From: Dictyobacter vulcani
GTDB taxonomy: Bacteria > Chloroflexota > Ktedonobacteria > Ktedonobacterales > Ktedonobacteraceae
Length of the DNA: 64,000 bases
Direction of reading: 5' to 3'
Assembly: GCF_008974265.1 (NCBI RefSeq)
Contig: NZ_BKZW01000003.1
Location: 620,001-684,000 of the forward strand
Below are positions 8,936-17,940 of the stretch, one piece after another. Both the position numbers and the translations under genes were made by a program. How positions within the stretch are numbered: position 1 is the first letter of the stretch; each line of letters opens with the position of its first letter. The notes beneath the pieces are model-generated. The model was not told the origin of the DNA. It saw nothing but the letters and a program-made list of their open reading frames with translations, and did no database searches.

Positions 8936-9826
8936 ATGGATCAAAATACATTTTTGTCGCAGCCGGGCTATTATATGGCACGTGGCCATCGAGGTTGTCT
9001 GTCTACATTCCTGCTTGGAATCATTCTCTTTGTGGCAACGGCACTGGTATTGATTTTTACCGGAAATCCTAATCTATATCCCACCGTAATCATCATTGGC
9101 AACTTCCTGATACCAATAGTTTTTGTGGTATTTTTATATGATCACCAGCACCTGAGTTCTCTGAGTCCTGAGACGATCGGGCGTAGTTTTGGCATTGGAG
9201 GCATTCTCGGGGTGCTCGGTGCGTCAATCTTTGAAACGATCTTACTTCCCCGACCGGCTTCTCCTGATCAGGGCCTGACGTTTTCAACCGCATTTTTGGT
9301 TGGGCTTATTGAGGAAGGCAGTAAGATTCTGGCAGTAATCATCCTGGCCAGGCGTATGCAAGCGCGTTCACAGATCGATGGTTTGTTATTGGGCGCGGCA
9401 GTTGGTATGGGCTTTGCCTCTTTTGAGAGTACTGGCTATGCTTTTACCGCGTTTTTGGCCAGCCAGGGACATATCACGGCCTCGCTTTTCTCGACTATTC
9501 TGCGTGGTTTGCTGGCTCCTTTTGGTCATGGAACCTGGACAGCCATTCTTGGAGCTACCTTATTCCGCTATAGTGAACGAGGGCGTTTCCACTTTGGCCT
9601 GCCCTTCATTCTAACGTACCTGTTTGTCTCTGTTCTCCACGGTCTATGGGACGGTTTCCCTCTCTTTCTTTTTCCCTTCATCATTGATGTCTCTGGTATT
9701 GACATCCCGCTGGCGTCAGTGATTATCGGCCTGCTCGGCCTCGCCATTCTCACCATTTTTTATCAACGTGCGATCCGCCAACGTATCCTGACTGGCCAAC
9801 TGCCACCGCTAAATAGATTGCCGTGA
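8936..9826 (+). CDS. PrsW-like intramembrane metalloprotease
   Basis: A 296-residue integral membrane protein with about eight hydrophobic segments. It has the PrsW/CAAX-protease-related motifs: GLIEEGSK (E126, E127, K130), FASFE at 160-164, FGHGTW (H198) and VLHGLWDG (H235, D239). PrsW proteins cleave membrane-anchored regulators such as anti-sigma factors. No anti-sigma factor is next to it; the ECF sigma factor in this window is 42 kb away. GGAG lies 8 bases before the ATG. Confident family call, inferred role. Confidence 0.82.
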   Translation: MDQNTFLSQPGYYMARGHRGCLSTFLLGIILFVATALVLIFTGNPNLYPTVIIIGNFLIPIVFVVFLYDHQHLSSLSPETIGRSFGIGGILGVLGASIFETILLPRPASPDQGLTFSTAFLVGLIEEGSKILAVIILARRMQARSQIDGLLLGAAVGMGFASFESTGYAFTAFLASQGHITASLFSTILRGLLAPFGHGTWTAILGATLFRYSERGRFHFGLPFILTYLFVSVLHGLWDGFPLFLFPFIIDVSGIDIPLASVIIGLLGLAILTIFYQRAIRQRILTGQLPPLNRLP

Positions 9827-9927
9827 ATATCACACTCCAACAAGGTAGCGACCCCAAGAGGAGATAGCCCTGCATATGATAAAATTGGAATACACATAAA
9901 TTACTAAACAAGAGGGTTATTTCATTT

Positions 9928-10776
9928 ATGGTAAATAATGTAGATACTTATCGTTTTTCCAATGCGCTTGGATATACCTTTGAGCAACTGGCGGAGATGC
10001 ACAATGAAAGTTTTACTGGCTACTTTGTGCCTATCACGATGACTCCGGCTCAGGTGGCGGACTTCTGGCGTGTCAATCAGATCAATGCTACACGTTGTGT
10101 GGTGATGCATGCTGCGAATAATGCGTTTGTGGGGATGGCTCGTATGGGGACACGGGGGACACGTAGCTGGTGTGGTGGCTTTGGGATCGTTCCAGAATTT
10201 CGTGGCACTGGCGCAAGCACGTTACTGGCAAATGAGATGGTGCGCGTCGCTCTGAATAGTGGGGTGGAGCAGCTGCAACTTGAAGTGCTGAGCCAGAATA
10301 GCCGCGCCATCAAGCTTTATGAGCGCGCCGGTTTCGTCAAGCAACGGCGCCTGCTTGGTCTGCAGATCACTACTTCAGAGTTGCCTGTGAGTACCGTAAC
10401 AATGCCTGTTATTGAGCGCGTTGCGCTGGAAAGCTGCCTCTCGTTATTTCAGCACCATACAGATCGACAGAGTTGGGGCCGCGAACTTGCCAGTTTGCTG
10501 GCTATGGATACTGAGGCGTTTGTGACATCCAGTCCTGATGGACAACAAAGTGCCATTATCGTGCAACGAGCCAACGACACAATCCGTTTGCTGGCAGTAT
10601 TGCTACCGACGCAATCCACCCATGCTGTCCTGGCTACATTACTACACGCTATCGCAGCCGACGCCACCACGATCCAGATTTATAATGAGCCCGAAGATGG
10701 CTCTCTCTTCCAACTCTACCTGGACCTTGGCTTTACGGAATTCTTCAGTCAGTATGAGATGTTTCTCAACCTTTAG
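9928..10776 (+). CDS. GNAT acetyltransferase, two-domain
   Basis: A 282-residue protein. Residues 1-160 form a GNAT domain: the acetyl-CoA loop is in FGIVPEFRGTGASTLL at about residues 85-100, then NSRAIKLYERAGFV, the standard C-terminal part of the fold. Residues 165-282 look like a second degenerate GNAT-like half ending LYLDLGFTEFFSQYEMFL, without a clear CoA loop. Substrate is unknown. The ATG lies just after AGAGGG. It is a single gene. Confidence 0.82.
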   Translation: MVNNVDTYRFSNALGYTFEQLAEMHNESFTGYFVPITMTPAQVADFWRVNQINATRCVVMHAANNAFVGMARMGTRGTRSWCGGFGIVPEFRGTGASTLLANEMVRVALNSGVEQLQLEVLSQNSRAIKLYERAGFVKQRRLLGLQITTSELPVSTVTMPVIERVALESCLSLFQHHTDRQSWGRELASLLAMDTEAFVTSSPDGQQSAIIVQRANDTIRLLAVLLPTQSTHAVLATLLHAIAADATTIQIYNEPEDGSLFQLYLDLGFTEFFSQYEMFLNL

Positions 10777-10800
10777 TTTAAGATGTAAATTACCCAATGA

Positions 10801-11208
10801 CTAAAAAGTGACAAAGAAAGGATGGCTGCTTTTATCCAGGCAATGGAGAATGCGGGCTTTGAATGTATGCCAGGTCACCATGTTGAGAGCCTGCTCCAGG
10901 GGGAAATAACCCACTTCCAGGCTCTCGCTACTGGTAGTACAGACACCGCCAATCGGACGGGCCAGCCAGAGCGTATTACAAATGCCGCTGGCCAGATTCT
11001 GGTAGATGCCGCAAAATTGCAGGACCTCGATGTCGATTCCTGTCTCTTCTTTGACCTCGCGTCTGGCCGCATCCTTTAGCGATTCGCCCTCCTCAACCTG
11101 ACCACCAGGCATCTCCCAGCCTCTGCGAGGTCCTTTGATTAACAGGATCTTGTTATCCTCATTCAGTACAATCGCAGCAGCCGAAATAATATGCCTGGGG
11201 GCAGTCAT
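10801..11208 (-). CDS. Nudix hydrolase
   Basis: A 135-residue Nudix enzyme. A complete Nudix box of the form GX5EX7REVXEEXGI is at residues 36-58, with the catalytic Glu pair at 54-55. These enzymes hydrolyse nucleoside diphosphates linked to another group, often damaged nucleotides or NDP-sugars; specificity cannot be read here. GAAGAGGA precedes the ATG. The convergent GNAT gene ends 24 bases away and another GNAT gene lies 38 bases upstream on the same strand. Confidence 0.9.
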   Translation of the reverse strand: MTAPRHIISAAAIVLNEDNKILLIKGPRRGWEMPGGQVEEGESLKDAARREVKEETGIDIEVLQFCGIYQNLASGICNTLWLARPIGGVCTTSSESLEVGYFPLEQALNMVTWHTFKARILHCLDKSSHPFFVTF

Positions 11209-11246
11209 GCATCATTCCTCTTCTTTAATAGCCGTAGAAATGGATT

Positions 11247-11693
11247 TTACGCATCCAGTGTCTTGACCATTGTATAATAATTTGAGCCTGGCGGATAATC
11301 CTCAACGACGCCGACAACTTTATAGTCATGGCGTTCATAGAAGGTTTTGCCCTGGAAATCAAATGTAGTCAGTAAGACCTTGCGGGCATCATTTTCTTTC
11401 GCCAGCTGTTCAACCTGGGCGAGCAACGAACTGCCTAAACCCTGGCCGCGTAACTCATCTGCCAACCAGAAATCATTGATTTCCAGCCAGTTCCAGTATA
11501 ATTCAGCTGTAATACCGCCAATCCAGTGCTCATCTGCATTTATCACTATAGCATTGATCTGCTTGACTGCACCTTTTTCACGTGCCGCTTTATGCAGGGG
11601 CGAGCTCTGATTATTATATTCTCTGATCTGTTCGTGGAGAAAATCGGTAAATCCTTCCTGCGGTTCAAGTGTAACAGTGACCTTATAATCCAT
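11247..11693 (-). CDS. GNAT acetyltransferase
   Basis: A 148-residue single-domain GNAT. The CoA-binding motif is in ADELRGQGLGSSLL at about residues 80-93, followed by ARKVLLTTFDFQGKTFYERHDYKVVG, the strand and helix that end the fold. GGIT and WNWLEINDFWL mark the central strands. It lies upstream of the Nudix gene on the same strand with a 38-base gap, so the two may be co-transcribed. Substrate unknown. Confidence 0.87.
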   Translation of the reverse strand: MDYKVTVTLEPQEGFTDFLHEQIREYNNQSSPLHKAAREKGAVKQINAIVINADEHWIGGITAELYWNWLEINDFWLADELRGQGLGSSLLAQVEQLAKENDARKVLLTTFDFQGKTFYERHDYKVVGVVEDYPPGSNYYTMVKTLDA

Positions 11694-11820
11694 ACAATTA
11701 CCCTTCTACTCTATCTATTTGATATGTATATGATAGCACAAAAGTGTTTTGCGCGAATAATTGCTCCAGGTGAGCATGGGGAGCAGCCCCAGGGATTATG
11801 CTGCTACGTGTGGAAAGAAT

Positions 11821-11863
11821 CCGACCGTAGCTGGAGCGGTTCATGTACTCCAGCTACGGTCGG
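11821..11863 (-). terminator. terminator of the MFS gene
   Basis: Perfect 16-bp inverted repeat (11821-11836 with 11848-11863) and an 11-base loop, 17 bases after the stop of the minus-strand MFS gene. Confidence 0.72.
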
Positions 11864-11880
11864 CTGTTTATGAGAATAGG

Positions 11881-13212
11881 TCAGGCGACAGTATTGTTAG
11901 CGAGTGCGTTTTCGTCCTGCGGAGCCTGCTGGCGGACGGTGCCAATGGCATAGATGGCGAAAATGGCCATGGCAATCGAGAGGCCTCCGGCAATGGCGAA
12001 GGTTATCTGTGGTGTGATCCAGGGTGCAGCAACCGCCTGAGTCAGTGGGGCGATAAGCAGTGCGAGGGAGATCGCTGTACTGCGGATACCCATGATCTGA
12101 GAGCGATTCTGATCGCTGGTAGCATTCAGGTAGACGGTGCCCAGTGCTGGCATTAAGAGTGCACTACCAATACCTGTGATGGCCGCCGTGACAATCAGGA
12201 GCTCATACTGGCGCAGCCAGAGCATACCCAGATTAAGTGCCGCTCCTAACAGAGCTCCAAGCGTAACAAGTAGTCTTTTTGATCCTTTATCGCTGAGACG
12301 GCCCAGGAGCATTGGGAATAGTGCTACAGCCAGACCATACGCACTGATAATCAAGCCATACTGGGATGGACTATAGTGGAGCGTATCCTTGAAAAAGAAA
12401 GGATACTGGGGCAGCGAAAATGGATAGACAAACATGGTTCCCAGGTCAAGCAGCAGTAGTGGTGCAAAGAGCAAGGCCAGACTTGTAAGTTTTGGGGCAT
12501 TGCTGTCTCGTCCCTTGATACCATTGCGTTTATTGGCCTGACGCTTCAGCTCTTCCAGACGTACCTGCTCCGGTAGTGTTTCGGGCAGCAAGGCCACGGC
12601 CAGCAGGGCCGCGACCAGCGCAAAGCCTGCTGAGAGCAAGAACGGACTGCGAAAGCCCCATGATTGATAGAGCATACCGCCAATCGCGGGTCCCAGGGCT
12701 ATGCCGCCAGCCTGTGCCGTCGTCATAAAGCCAATCCAGCGGCCCTGTTTATCCAGCGGAATTGCATCTCCGACCATCGCCATGGAGGCAGGCATGAAGC
12801 CAGCGACAAACGTTCCTTCCAGGAAACGGATGGCAATGAAGAGCGGTGCCGTATTAACATAGGCCAGTAACAGGTTAGAAATGATAAAACCAAACAGTGC
12901 AAAGAGCACGATTGGTTTACGTCCATAGCGATTTGCCAGGACCCCCATTGGTGTACTGAAAAGGAACGTGCCCAGTCCAAAGGCCCCTTCCATCAAGGCC
13001 AGAGTTCCCGCACCCAATCCTAGCGCCTCCAGGCGCTGTGGAAATACTGGAATGATAATGCCGAAGCCAGTCATAATCAAAGCCAGGCTGGCCGGAAGAA
13101 AGGCCAGGGCCGCCACACGTTTCACTTTTTTGGGTGGAGAACTGGCTGCTATCTCCTCCATCTGTATTTGCTCTCCGACTGGAGTTACTTCTGTTCGATC
13201 TGATGTCGTCAT
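11881..13212 (-). CDS. MFS transporter, DHA1-type drug exporter
   Basis: A 443-residue permease with a polar 35-residue N-terminal tail and about 12 hydrophobic segments. MFS motif A is GVLANRYGRKPIVL between TM2 and TM3; motif C-like GGIALGPAIGG lies in TM5. A basic loop between the two halves (ELKRQANKRNGIKGRD) is typical. DHA1 members are proton antiporters for drugs or metabolites. The gene is alone, with its own terminator. An AraC-type regulator starts 420 bases upstream on the other strand, but direct control is only a guess. Confidence 0.88.
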   Translation of the reverse strand: MTTSDRTEVTPVGEQIQMEEIAASSPPKKVKRVAALAFLPASLALIMTGFGIIIPVFPQRLEALGLGAGTLALMEGAFGLGTFLFSTPMGVLANRYGRKPIVLFALFGFIISNLLLAYVNTAPLFIAIRFLEGTFVAGFMPASMAMVGDAIPLDKQGRWIGFMTTAQAGGIALGPAIGGMLYQSWGFRSPFLLSAGFALVAALLAVALLPETLPEQVRLEELKRQANKRNGIKGRDSNAPKLTSLALLFAPLLLLDLGTMFVYPFSLPQYPFFFKDTLHYSPSQYGLIISAYGLAVALFPMLLGRLSDKGSKRLLVTLGALLGAALNLGMLWLRQYELLIVTAAITGIGSALLMPALGTVYLNATSDQNRSQIMGIRSTAISLALLIAPLTQAVAAPWITPQITFAIAGGLSIAMAIFAIYAIGTVRQQAPQDENALANNTVA

Positions 13213-13358
13213 ATATATGGCATTCCATTTCTTTTATGTATAAAGCTTTACAGGGAAAGTAGCTATTTTTTTAGATTGATGAAGAGCAGAAAAGCAAGAT
13301 CGCCATATTGACGATCTTTGTTTATCTATAAGATGTATAAGTGTGTGTCTACCTGATT

Positions 13359-13499
13359 TTATTCCGCTGCTTCAATAACAGACAGAATATTGCCAGTGGG
13401 ATCTTTGAACCAGGCCTGCCAATTCCTATCCGCTTGAGTATGATACCATGCAGAGGCTCCTAAAACTTCTTGAATCTTGCTAATTTTATAATTTACGAC
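13359..13499 (-). pseudogene. C-terminal fragment of a glyoxalase/VOC protein
   Basis: About 40 codons ending RNWQAWFKDPTGNILSVIEA match the end of glyoxalase/bleomycin-resistance (VOC) domains, where WFKDPDGN is characteristic. The N-terminal beta-alpha repeat is missing: upstream in this frame the sequence has no VOC character. It is a remnant between the MFS gene and the divergent AraC gene. Confidence 0.42.
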
Positions 13500-13632
13500 T
13501 TTTTGGGTGGTGTAGTATTTGTAGCGGCAATAAATTCTGTGTGGCGCAAGCGAAGATATGTTATGCTGCATAATGTGCAGAGCAATGATATGGAAGGCTG
13601 TATTTCAGGTTTCTGGAAAGTCGAGGGAGTAG

Positions 13633-14568
13633 ATGACCGGGCGTATAGCTATCTCGCAAGATGCGTATAAGACGCTGCGCGTGCCGCAGCGTTATCTTTC
13701 GAGCGTGGATGTGGGCTGGGAGGGATTGGTGGCCGAGGCGTTTCATGAGCCGGTGGAGTTGGAGGGCTGGATGGTTTCTGGTCCGCCAGATGTTTCGCTG
13801 GTGCTATTTTCCGGTGGTACGATGCGCATGGAGCAACGACCCCTGCATGGTGCCTGGGAAACGTTGTATATGCGTTCCAATGACATGCTCTTGACTGCTG
13901 GACGGGATGCAGCACATGAGGTACGCTGGCAGGGTATCTCTGACCTGCCGATGCAGACCCTGCATTTACATCTGGGTAAAGAACTATTTTGTCATACCGC
14001 TGAAGAGGTGGCGGATAAACATATTCAGCCGTCAGTGTTGATGAGTCGCTCGGGTTTTCAAGATCCTTTATTGACACAGATCTGTCTGGCGCTCTGGCGC
14101 GAACTTGAGCAGCAGGCCCCAGCGGGCAAGTTATATGCGCAGACTGCCGCCCGGATGCTAGCTGTTCATCTTTTACACCATTATAGTGAAACCAGAATCC
14201 ATACACCCAAAGAAACCTATCAAGGACTCAGCGCCCGGCAGATGCGTCGTCTGGAGACTTTTATACAGGAGCGCCTCAGCCAGGATCTCACACTGGAAGA
14301 GTTAGCGGAACAGACCGGCTTTAGTCCTTATTATTTTGCGCGCATATTCCGCCAGACAACCGGTGAAAGTCCACATCAGTTTGTGCTACGCCAGCGTATC
14401 GAGCGAGCTCAGCAGTTGCTGGCGCAAAGAAACATCTCCCTGGTCCAGGTGGCCTTAGAGAGCGGATTTACGAATCAGAGCCACTTTACGCGCACCTTCA
14501 AACGATATCTCGGCATGACCCCACGCGCCTATCGCCAGGAACGCATCATCTGGGCAATATCAGGATAA
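13633..14568 (+). CDS. AraC-family transcriptional regulator
   Basis: A 311-residue regulator. Residues 1-190 form a cupin-like sensing domain of the AraC_binding type. Residues 205-305 form the double helix-turn-helix: LTLEELAEQTGFSPYYFARI then FRQTTGESPHQFVLRQRIE and ISLVQVALESGFTNQSHFTR, ending YLGMTPRAYRQ. GAGGGAG lies 5 bases before the ATG. The next gene downstream is a VOC protein, 90 bases away on the same strand, and a VOC remnant lies upstream, so control of VOC-type detoxification genes is possible. The effector is unknown. Confidence 0.9.
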   Translation: MTGRIAISQDAYKTLRVPQRYLSSVDVGWEGLVAEAFHEPVELEGWMVSGPPDVSLVLFSGGTMRMEQRPLHGAWETLYMRSNDMLLTAGRDAAHEVRWQGISDLPMQTLHLHLGKELFCHTAEEVADKHIQPSVLMSRSGFQDPLLTQICLALWRELEQQAPAGKLYAQTAARMLAVHLLHHYSETRIHTPKETYQGLSARQMRRLETFIQERLSQDLTLEELAEQTGFSPYYFARIFRQTTGESPHQFVLRQRIERAQQLLAQRNISLVQVALESGFTNQSHFTRTFKRYLGMTPRAYRQERIIWAISG

Positions 14569-14658
14569 AAACGCACGAATATGCAAGATTGCCCCACACC
14601 TTTCGCCGTATCATAAGGTACAGATATGTGTTATTGATCAGTGAAAGGAAACACTCTC

Positions 14659-15030
14659 ATGGCCCTTAATCTGTATATGCTTGGACTGGTTTCCCCGAAC
14701 ATGGAGAAGTCGCTGGAGTTCTATCGAAGGCTTGGACTGGCTATTCCCGAGGGCAGCGATGGACAAAAGCATGTTGAAGTTAAGATGAAAGGTGAGATTA
14801 CATTCTTCTTGAACGCCCCTGAACCGGCCACTGTAGGAGAAAGTTCTCGCGTCATCCTGGAATTCTACTTGCAAGATCGCGCCGAAGTTGATGCGAAATA
14901 TCAGATGATGGTTGAGTATGGTTACGAGAGCTATCGTGCCCCCTTTATAGCCTCTCCCATTGGCATGTACTTTGCCATGATCAATGATCCTGATGGCAAC
15001 ACCATTCTACTTTCTGCTGACGCCAGATAA
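14659..15030 (+). CDS. VOC family (glyoxalase-like) protein
   Basis: A 123-residue vicinal-oxygen-chelate protein. It opens with LYMLGLVSPNMEKSLEFYRR and ends with YFAMINDPDGNTILLSA, the two signature ends of a VOC domain. Members are lyases, dioxygenases or drug-binding resistance proteins. ATG 14659 follows AAAGGAA; the in-frame GTG at 14641 overlaps this ribosome binding site and is unlikely. A second similar gene is only a remnant at 13359-13499. Confidence 0.85.
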   Translation: MALNLYMLGLVSPNMEKSLEFYRRLGLAIPEGSDGQKHVEVKMKGEITFFLNAPEPATVGESSRVILEFYLQDRAEVDAKYQMMVEYGYESYRAPFIASPIGMYFAMINDPDGNTILLSADAR

Positions 15031-15065
15031 ACAAGTTTGCCACCTTTCGCACTTTTACACCGAGC

Positions 15066-15139
15066 TTGACAACTTTTTTGCCGTTATGGTATGCTCTCTT
15101 TAAGCAATTATGCAAATATTTGCATAATTGCTTAAAGAG
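15066..15139 (+). promoter_or_regulatory. promoter with 44-bp palindromic operator
   Basis: A consensus -35 TTGACA at 15066-15071 is followed after 18 bases by TATGCT at 15090-15095. A perfect 44-base palindrome (two 22-base arms, 15096-15139) begins directly after the -10 box and so covers the expected start of transcription. It is placed to drive the hydrolase gene at 15226. The palindrome is AT-rich and lacks a T-run, so an operator is more likely than a terminator. Confidence 0.6.
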
Positions 15140-15225
15140 CTGATGGTGTTAGCAACCACCATCGATACAATTTAGCGAGGCATGGAGGCAAATGTCTCTA
15201 AAAGGTAAAAAGGAGTAACCAGTCA

Positions 15226-16047
15226 ATGGTTGATCTACGCGAAATGAGTCGGATGCGTGTGGTCTACACGTTGCCAGGCATGGAAGCTGTGAATGTGCGC
15301 AAGGACCTGATCTACAAGACAAGTGATGGGGCAGATCTGAAGATGGATATCTATTATCCAGAAGATCTTCAGAGCCAGTCCTGCTATCCCGCAGTGATTC
15401 TGGTCCATGGAGATGGACCGGCGGAACTGCTGCGGGACGCCAAAGAGCATGGGGCTTTTGTTTCTCTGGGGCAGTTGCTGGCGAGGATGGGAGTGATCGC
15501 AATTACCTTTAACCACCGTGTAACTGATGGTTGGAAAAGGCTTGAAGAGACTGCCAGCGATGTTGATGATCTGATGCAGTATGTCTGTGAGCAGTCTGAG
15601 TCTTTACAGGTGAAGAAAGATGCTCTTTGTATGTGGACTTTCTCGGCTGGAGCACCTTTCGGGCTACGTACAGCTTTGAGGAATGCGCCTGCACATATAC
15701 GTGCTCTTGTTGCCTACTATGGGTTGCTTGACCTGCAATCTCTCCGTTCCATCGTGCCAGCCACGACCACTGATGCAACGTTGCGAGAATTCTCGGCCAT
15801 CAGTTATCTGGAAAAAGATGTACAAAGCATCCCACCACTTTTTATCGTGCGTGCAGGATTGGACCGGCCCGATCTCAATAGCATCCTGGACACCTTTGTC
15901 GCTCAAGCCTTCAAACAAAACGCCTCAATTACCGCTGTAAACCATGGCACCGGACACCATGGTTTCGACTTCCTGGATGACAATGAACGTTCACGTGAGA
16001 TCATCAGACAAACTCTCGATTTCATTAACGCGCGTCTGAAACTTTAA
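15226..16047 (+). CDS. alpha/beta hydrolase, dienelactone-hydrolase/acetylesterase-like
   Basis: A 273-residue soluble hydrolase. The oxyanion motif is VILVHGDG near residue 64. The nucleophile elbow WTFSAGAPFG has a Ser near residue 144, the acid is in RAGLDRPD, and the His is in GTGHHGFDF. KMDIYYPEDLQ near the start is typical of esterases with a BD-FAE-like core. AAGGAG lies 10 bases before the ATG. It has its own promoter and palindromic operator (15066-15139), so it is probably induced by its substrate or a relative. Substrate unknown. Confidence 0.85.
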   Translation: MVDLREMSRMRVVYTLPGMEAVNVRKDLIYKTSDGADLKMDIYYPEDLQSQSCYPAVILVHGDGPAELLRDAKEHGAFVSLGQLLARMGVIAITFNHRVTDGWKRLEETASDVDDLMQYVCEQSESLQVKKDALCMWTFSAGAPFGLRTALRNAPAHIRALVAYYGLLDLQSLRSIVPATTTDATLREFSAISYLEKDVQSIPPLFIVRAGLDRPDLNSILDTFVAQAFKQNASITAVNHGTGHHGFDFLDDNERSREIIRQTLDFINARLKL

Positions 16048-16407
16048 ATGCCTAAATAGACAAGGGTATGGGTTTCATCTCATGACCGATGTCAAATACA
16101 AAACCCTCCATGCCAGCGGCAACGAACCGGGGAGTGAAACCTGATTGTTGCAGGGCTATGTGGGCGCTTTGCCTATCCATAGTGTTTTTGCCTTTCATCA
16201 GCGCAATAGTAGATACATTTTCTGGCTCGTTCTTCAGTATCATGGAAACCTTGTGCCTATCTGGAGACACGAAGAGCTATATCCATCTAGTTCGGATGCT
16301 TCGGCACCCATTATTTTGAGTTTTTTTGGGTGCCATTGCCATATGGTGTTCCGCTATTGATCGCTGATCATGGCAAGATGTTGCCCCAATTGAGAACGAT
16401 CCTTGCC
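16048..16407. other. intergenic, no convincing gene
   Basis: A minus-strand frame of 72 codons (16052-16270) exists but has no ribosome binding site and no recognisable family. I treat the stretch as non-coding or as decayed sequence. Confidence 0.4.
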
Positions 16408-16749
16408 TCAACGTTTTGAGGCTACGAACTCCATAGCTTCTTTTGCCAGAGATAACCATTCTTCTATGGAAGTTGTTGCTATAATAACCCACTCTTTCAT
16501 GAACTGACTATTCTTTCTGGGGTCAAATGGTTCTCCGTTTCCCGAGGCGATGAGCGCGTCTACTCGGGATCGGGGAAGTTTGACAACGAGCTTGTCTCTA
16601 ACAAGCATGGCAAAGATTTTCTGTCGAACTTTCAGTTCAGATGAGCCGAATTTCTTTCCACCCGAGGGTGGGGTTACCTCTGGCAGATCGAGGAAATTTT
16701 CGACCAGTGTAGCAAAACGCTCTTCTGGTGTCGTCGGTAGTTGACTCAT
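16408..16749 (-). CDS. TfoX N-terminal-domain-like protein
   Basis: A 113-residue protein resembling small TfoX/Sxy-type proteins: KKFGSSELKVRQKIFAML, then LVVKLPRSRVDALIASG, then GEPFDPRKN and MKEWVII, ending in an amphipathic helix WLSLAKEAMEFV. In some bacteria TfoX is a competence regulator, but short stand-alone versions like this have no proven role. ATG 16749 follows AGAGGAGG at 10 bases; a longer in-frame extension lacks a ribosome binding site. It stands alone. Confidence 0.7.
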   Translation of the reverse strand: MSQLPTTPEERFATLVENFLDLPEVTPPSGGKKFGSSELKVRQKIFAMLVRDKLVVKLPRSRVDALIASGNGEPFDPRKNSQFMKEWVIIATTSIEEWLSLAKEAMEFVASKR

Positions 16750-16857
16750 GAAAGGTGCGCCTCCTCTGCTCAATATATTGCTACATTTATCTATAGTGTT
16801 TGTTGTGCTATCAATAAAATGATCCAGGTGACCTCTCACTTGATCAGGACAAAACGT

Positions 16858-17763
16858 TTACCAGTGCGCTGGACGAGTGAGCGATGATGGGAACTTTGTG
16901 CTGGTATCGCCCTTTGCAGCATCCAGTTGAGATTGGATGAGAAAGATACTTCCGGTGAGATTGGCGCCTTTGATGTTGGCATCTCTGAAGTCAGCTCCAA
17001 TCAGATCGGCCATTTGCAGGTTGGCATCCCTGAGGTCAGCTCCAATCAGACATGCTCCTCGCAGGTTGGCACCTTTAAGATTGGCGCCTCTGAGTTTAGC
17101 CCCGATGAGGTCCGCGCCCCTATAGTCTTTTTTCTTGTGCTGGACTTCAGCGCGGACGAGTTCGCTGGCGCGCAATAGCAGTGCATTAATGGTCTGGCGA
17201 TGGGCAGCCACGTCGAGTGCCAGGAGAACATCCGGACTTTGATGGGTGAGGTGTTCGGTTTCCTGCAGTGCGAGCTTGAGCTTGTCGTGGATTGAGTGGG
17301 TTGCTAGTAGTGCTAGAGCTTCAGTCAGATACCAGAGCAACTCATGGAGGTCCCGCATAATCGGGAATATCGCAAACATTTGCTTTGAGGTATTTTTGCC
17401 CTGCCGCCAGTCCTGTCCATGGAAAGTAACCTGGGAGATTTTTTGTCCGGCGCCGAAGCAATCATAAACGGTACAACCGCGAAAGCCCTGTTGTCTGAGG
17501 CGTGTATGAATGCCGCAGCGAAAGTCTGCCTGCAGATTGGGACAGGCCTGTCCAGCATTTTTGTTGATCGCAAAGTCTACCGAGGCCGAGAAGGCTGGCA
17601 CGTGACAGCACAACGCGAAGCAATGTGCACAGTTAGCGCGCAGGCTGGCGTGATCACCTTTTGAAATCGGACCTGTCTGTTCGAGCTTTTCAGCTACTAT
17701 GTGTGGTTCCGTGTCTTCAGAATCAGAAGGCGTAGCGTTGGAAACTGGTAGTGATCGTGCCAT
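16858..17763 (-). CDS. pentapeptide-repeat protein with N-terminal cysteine cluster
   Basis: A 301-residue protein. Residues 40-110 hold a conserved cysteine-rich module (CAHCFALCCHVPAF, ACPNLQADFRCGIH, GCTVYDCFGAG) that looks metal-binding. A helical middle part follows. From about residue 215, ten or more A(D/N)LxG-type pentapeptides (GADLIGAKLRGANLKGANLR and onward) form a right-handed quadrilateral helix of three to four coils. The architecture is consistent over its length and seems intact. Pentapeptide helices can mimic DNA or serve as scaffolds; the function of this fusion is unknown. The start is the ATG at 17763; the ribosome binding site is weak. Confidence 0.8.
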   Translation of the reverse strand: MARSLPVSNATPSDSEDTEPHIVAEKLEQTGPISKGDHASLRANCAHCFALCCHVPAFSASVDFAINKNAGQACPNLQADFRCGIHTRLRQQGFRGCTVYDCFGAGQKISQVTFHGQDWRQGKNTSKQMFAIFPIMRDLHELLWYLTEALALLATHSIHDKLKLALQETEHLTHQSPDVLLALDVAAHRQTINALLLRASELVRAEVQHKKKDYRGADLIGAKLRGANLKGANLRGACLIGADLRDANLQMADLIGADFRDANIKGANLTGSIFLIQSQLDAAKGDTSTKFPSSLTRPAHW

Positions 17764-17940
17764 TAGCAACTTTTTTCTTTCTATGTGTGACGAGGCGCAC
17801 TATTGGTAACTCACGACATCATAGTGGCTGGGGATGGAATTGTCAAACGAAAAGGTAAGCGAATATGACAGAAGGTGACGTGAAGAGGTGAGTATACTGC
17901 TCTTACAATGAAGTAACTATGATTTTGAGAGGAGTGTCCG

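Noticed and set aside
16052..16270. 72-codon minus-strand frame
   Set aside because: No ribosome binding site, no family character; GFTPRFVAAGMEGFVF looks protein-like but is not enough.
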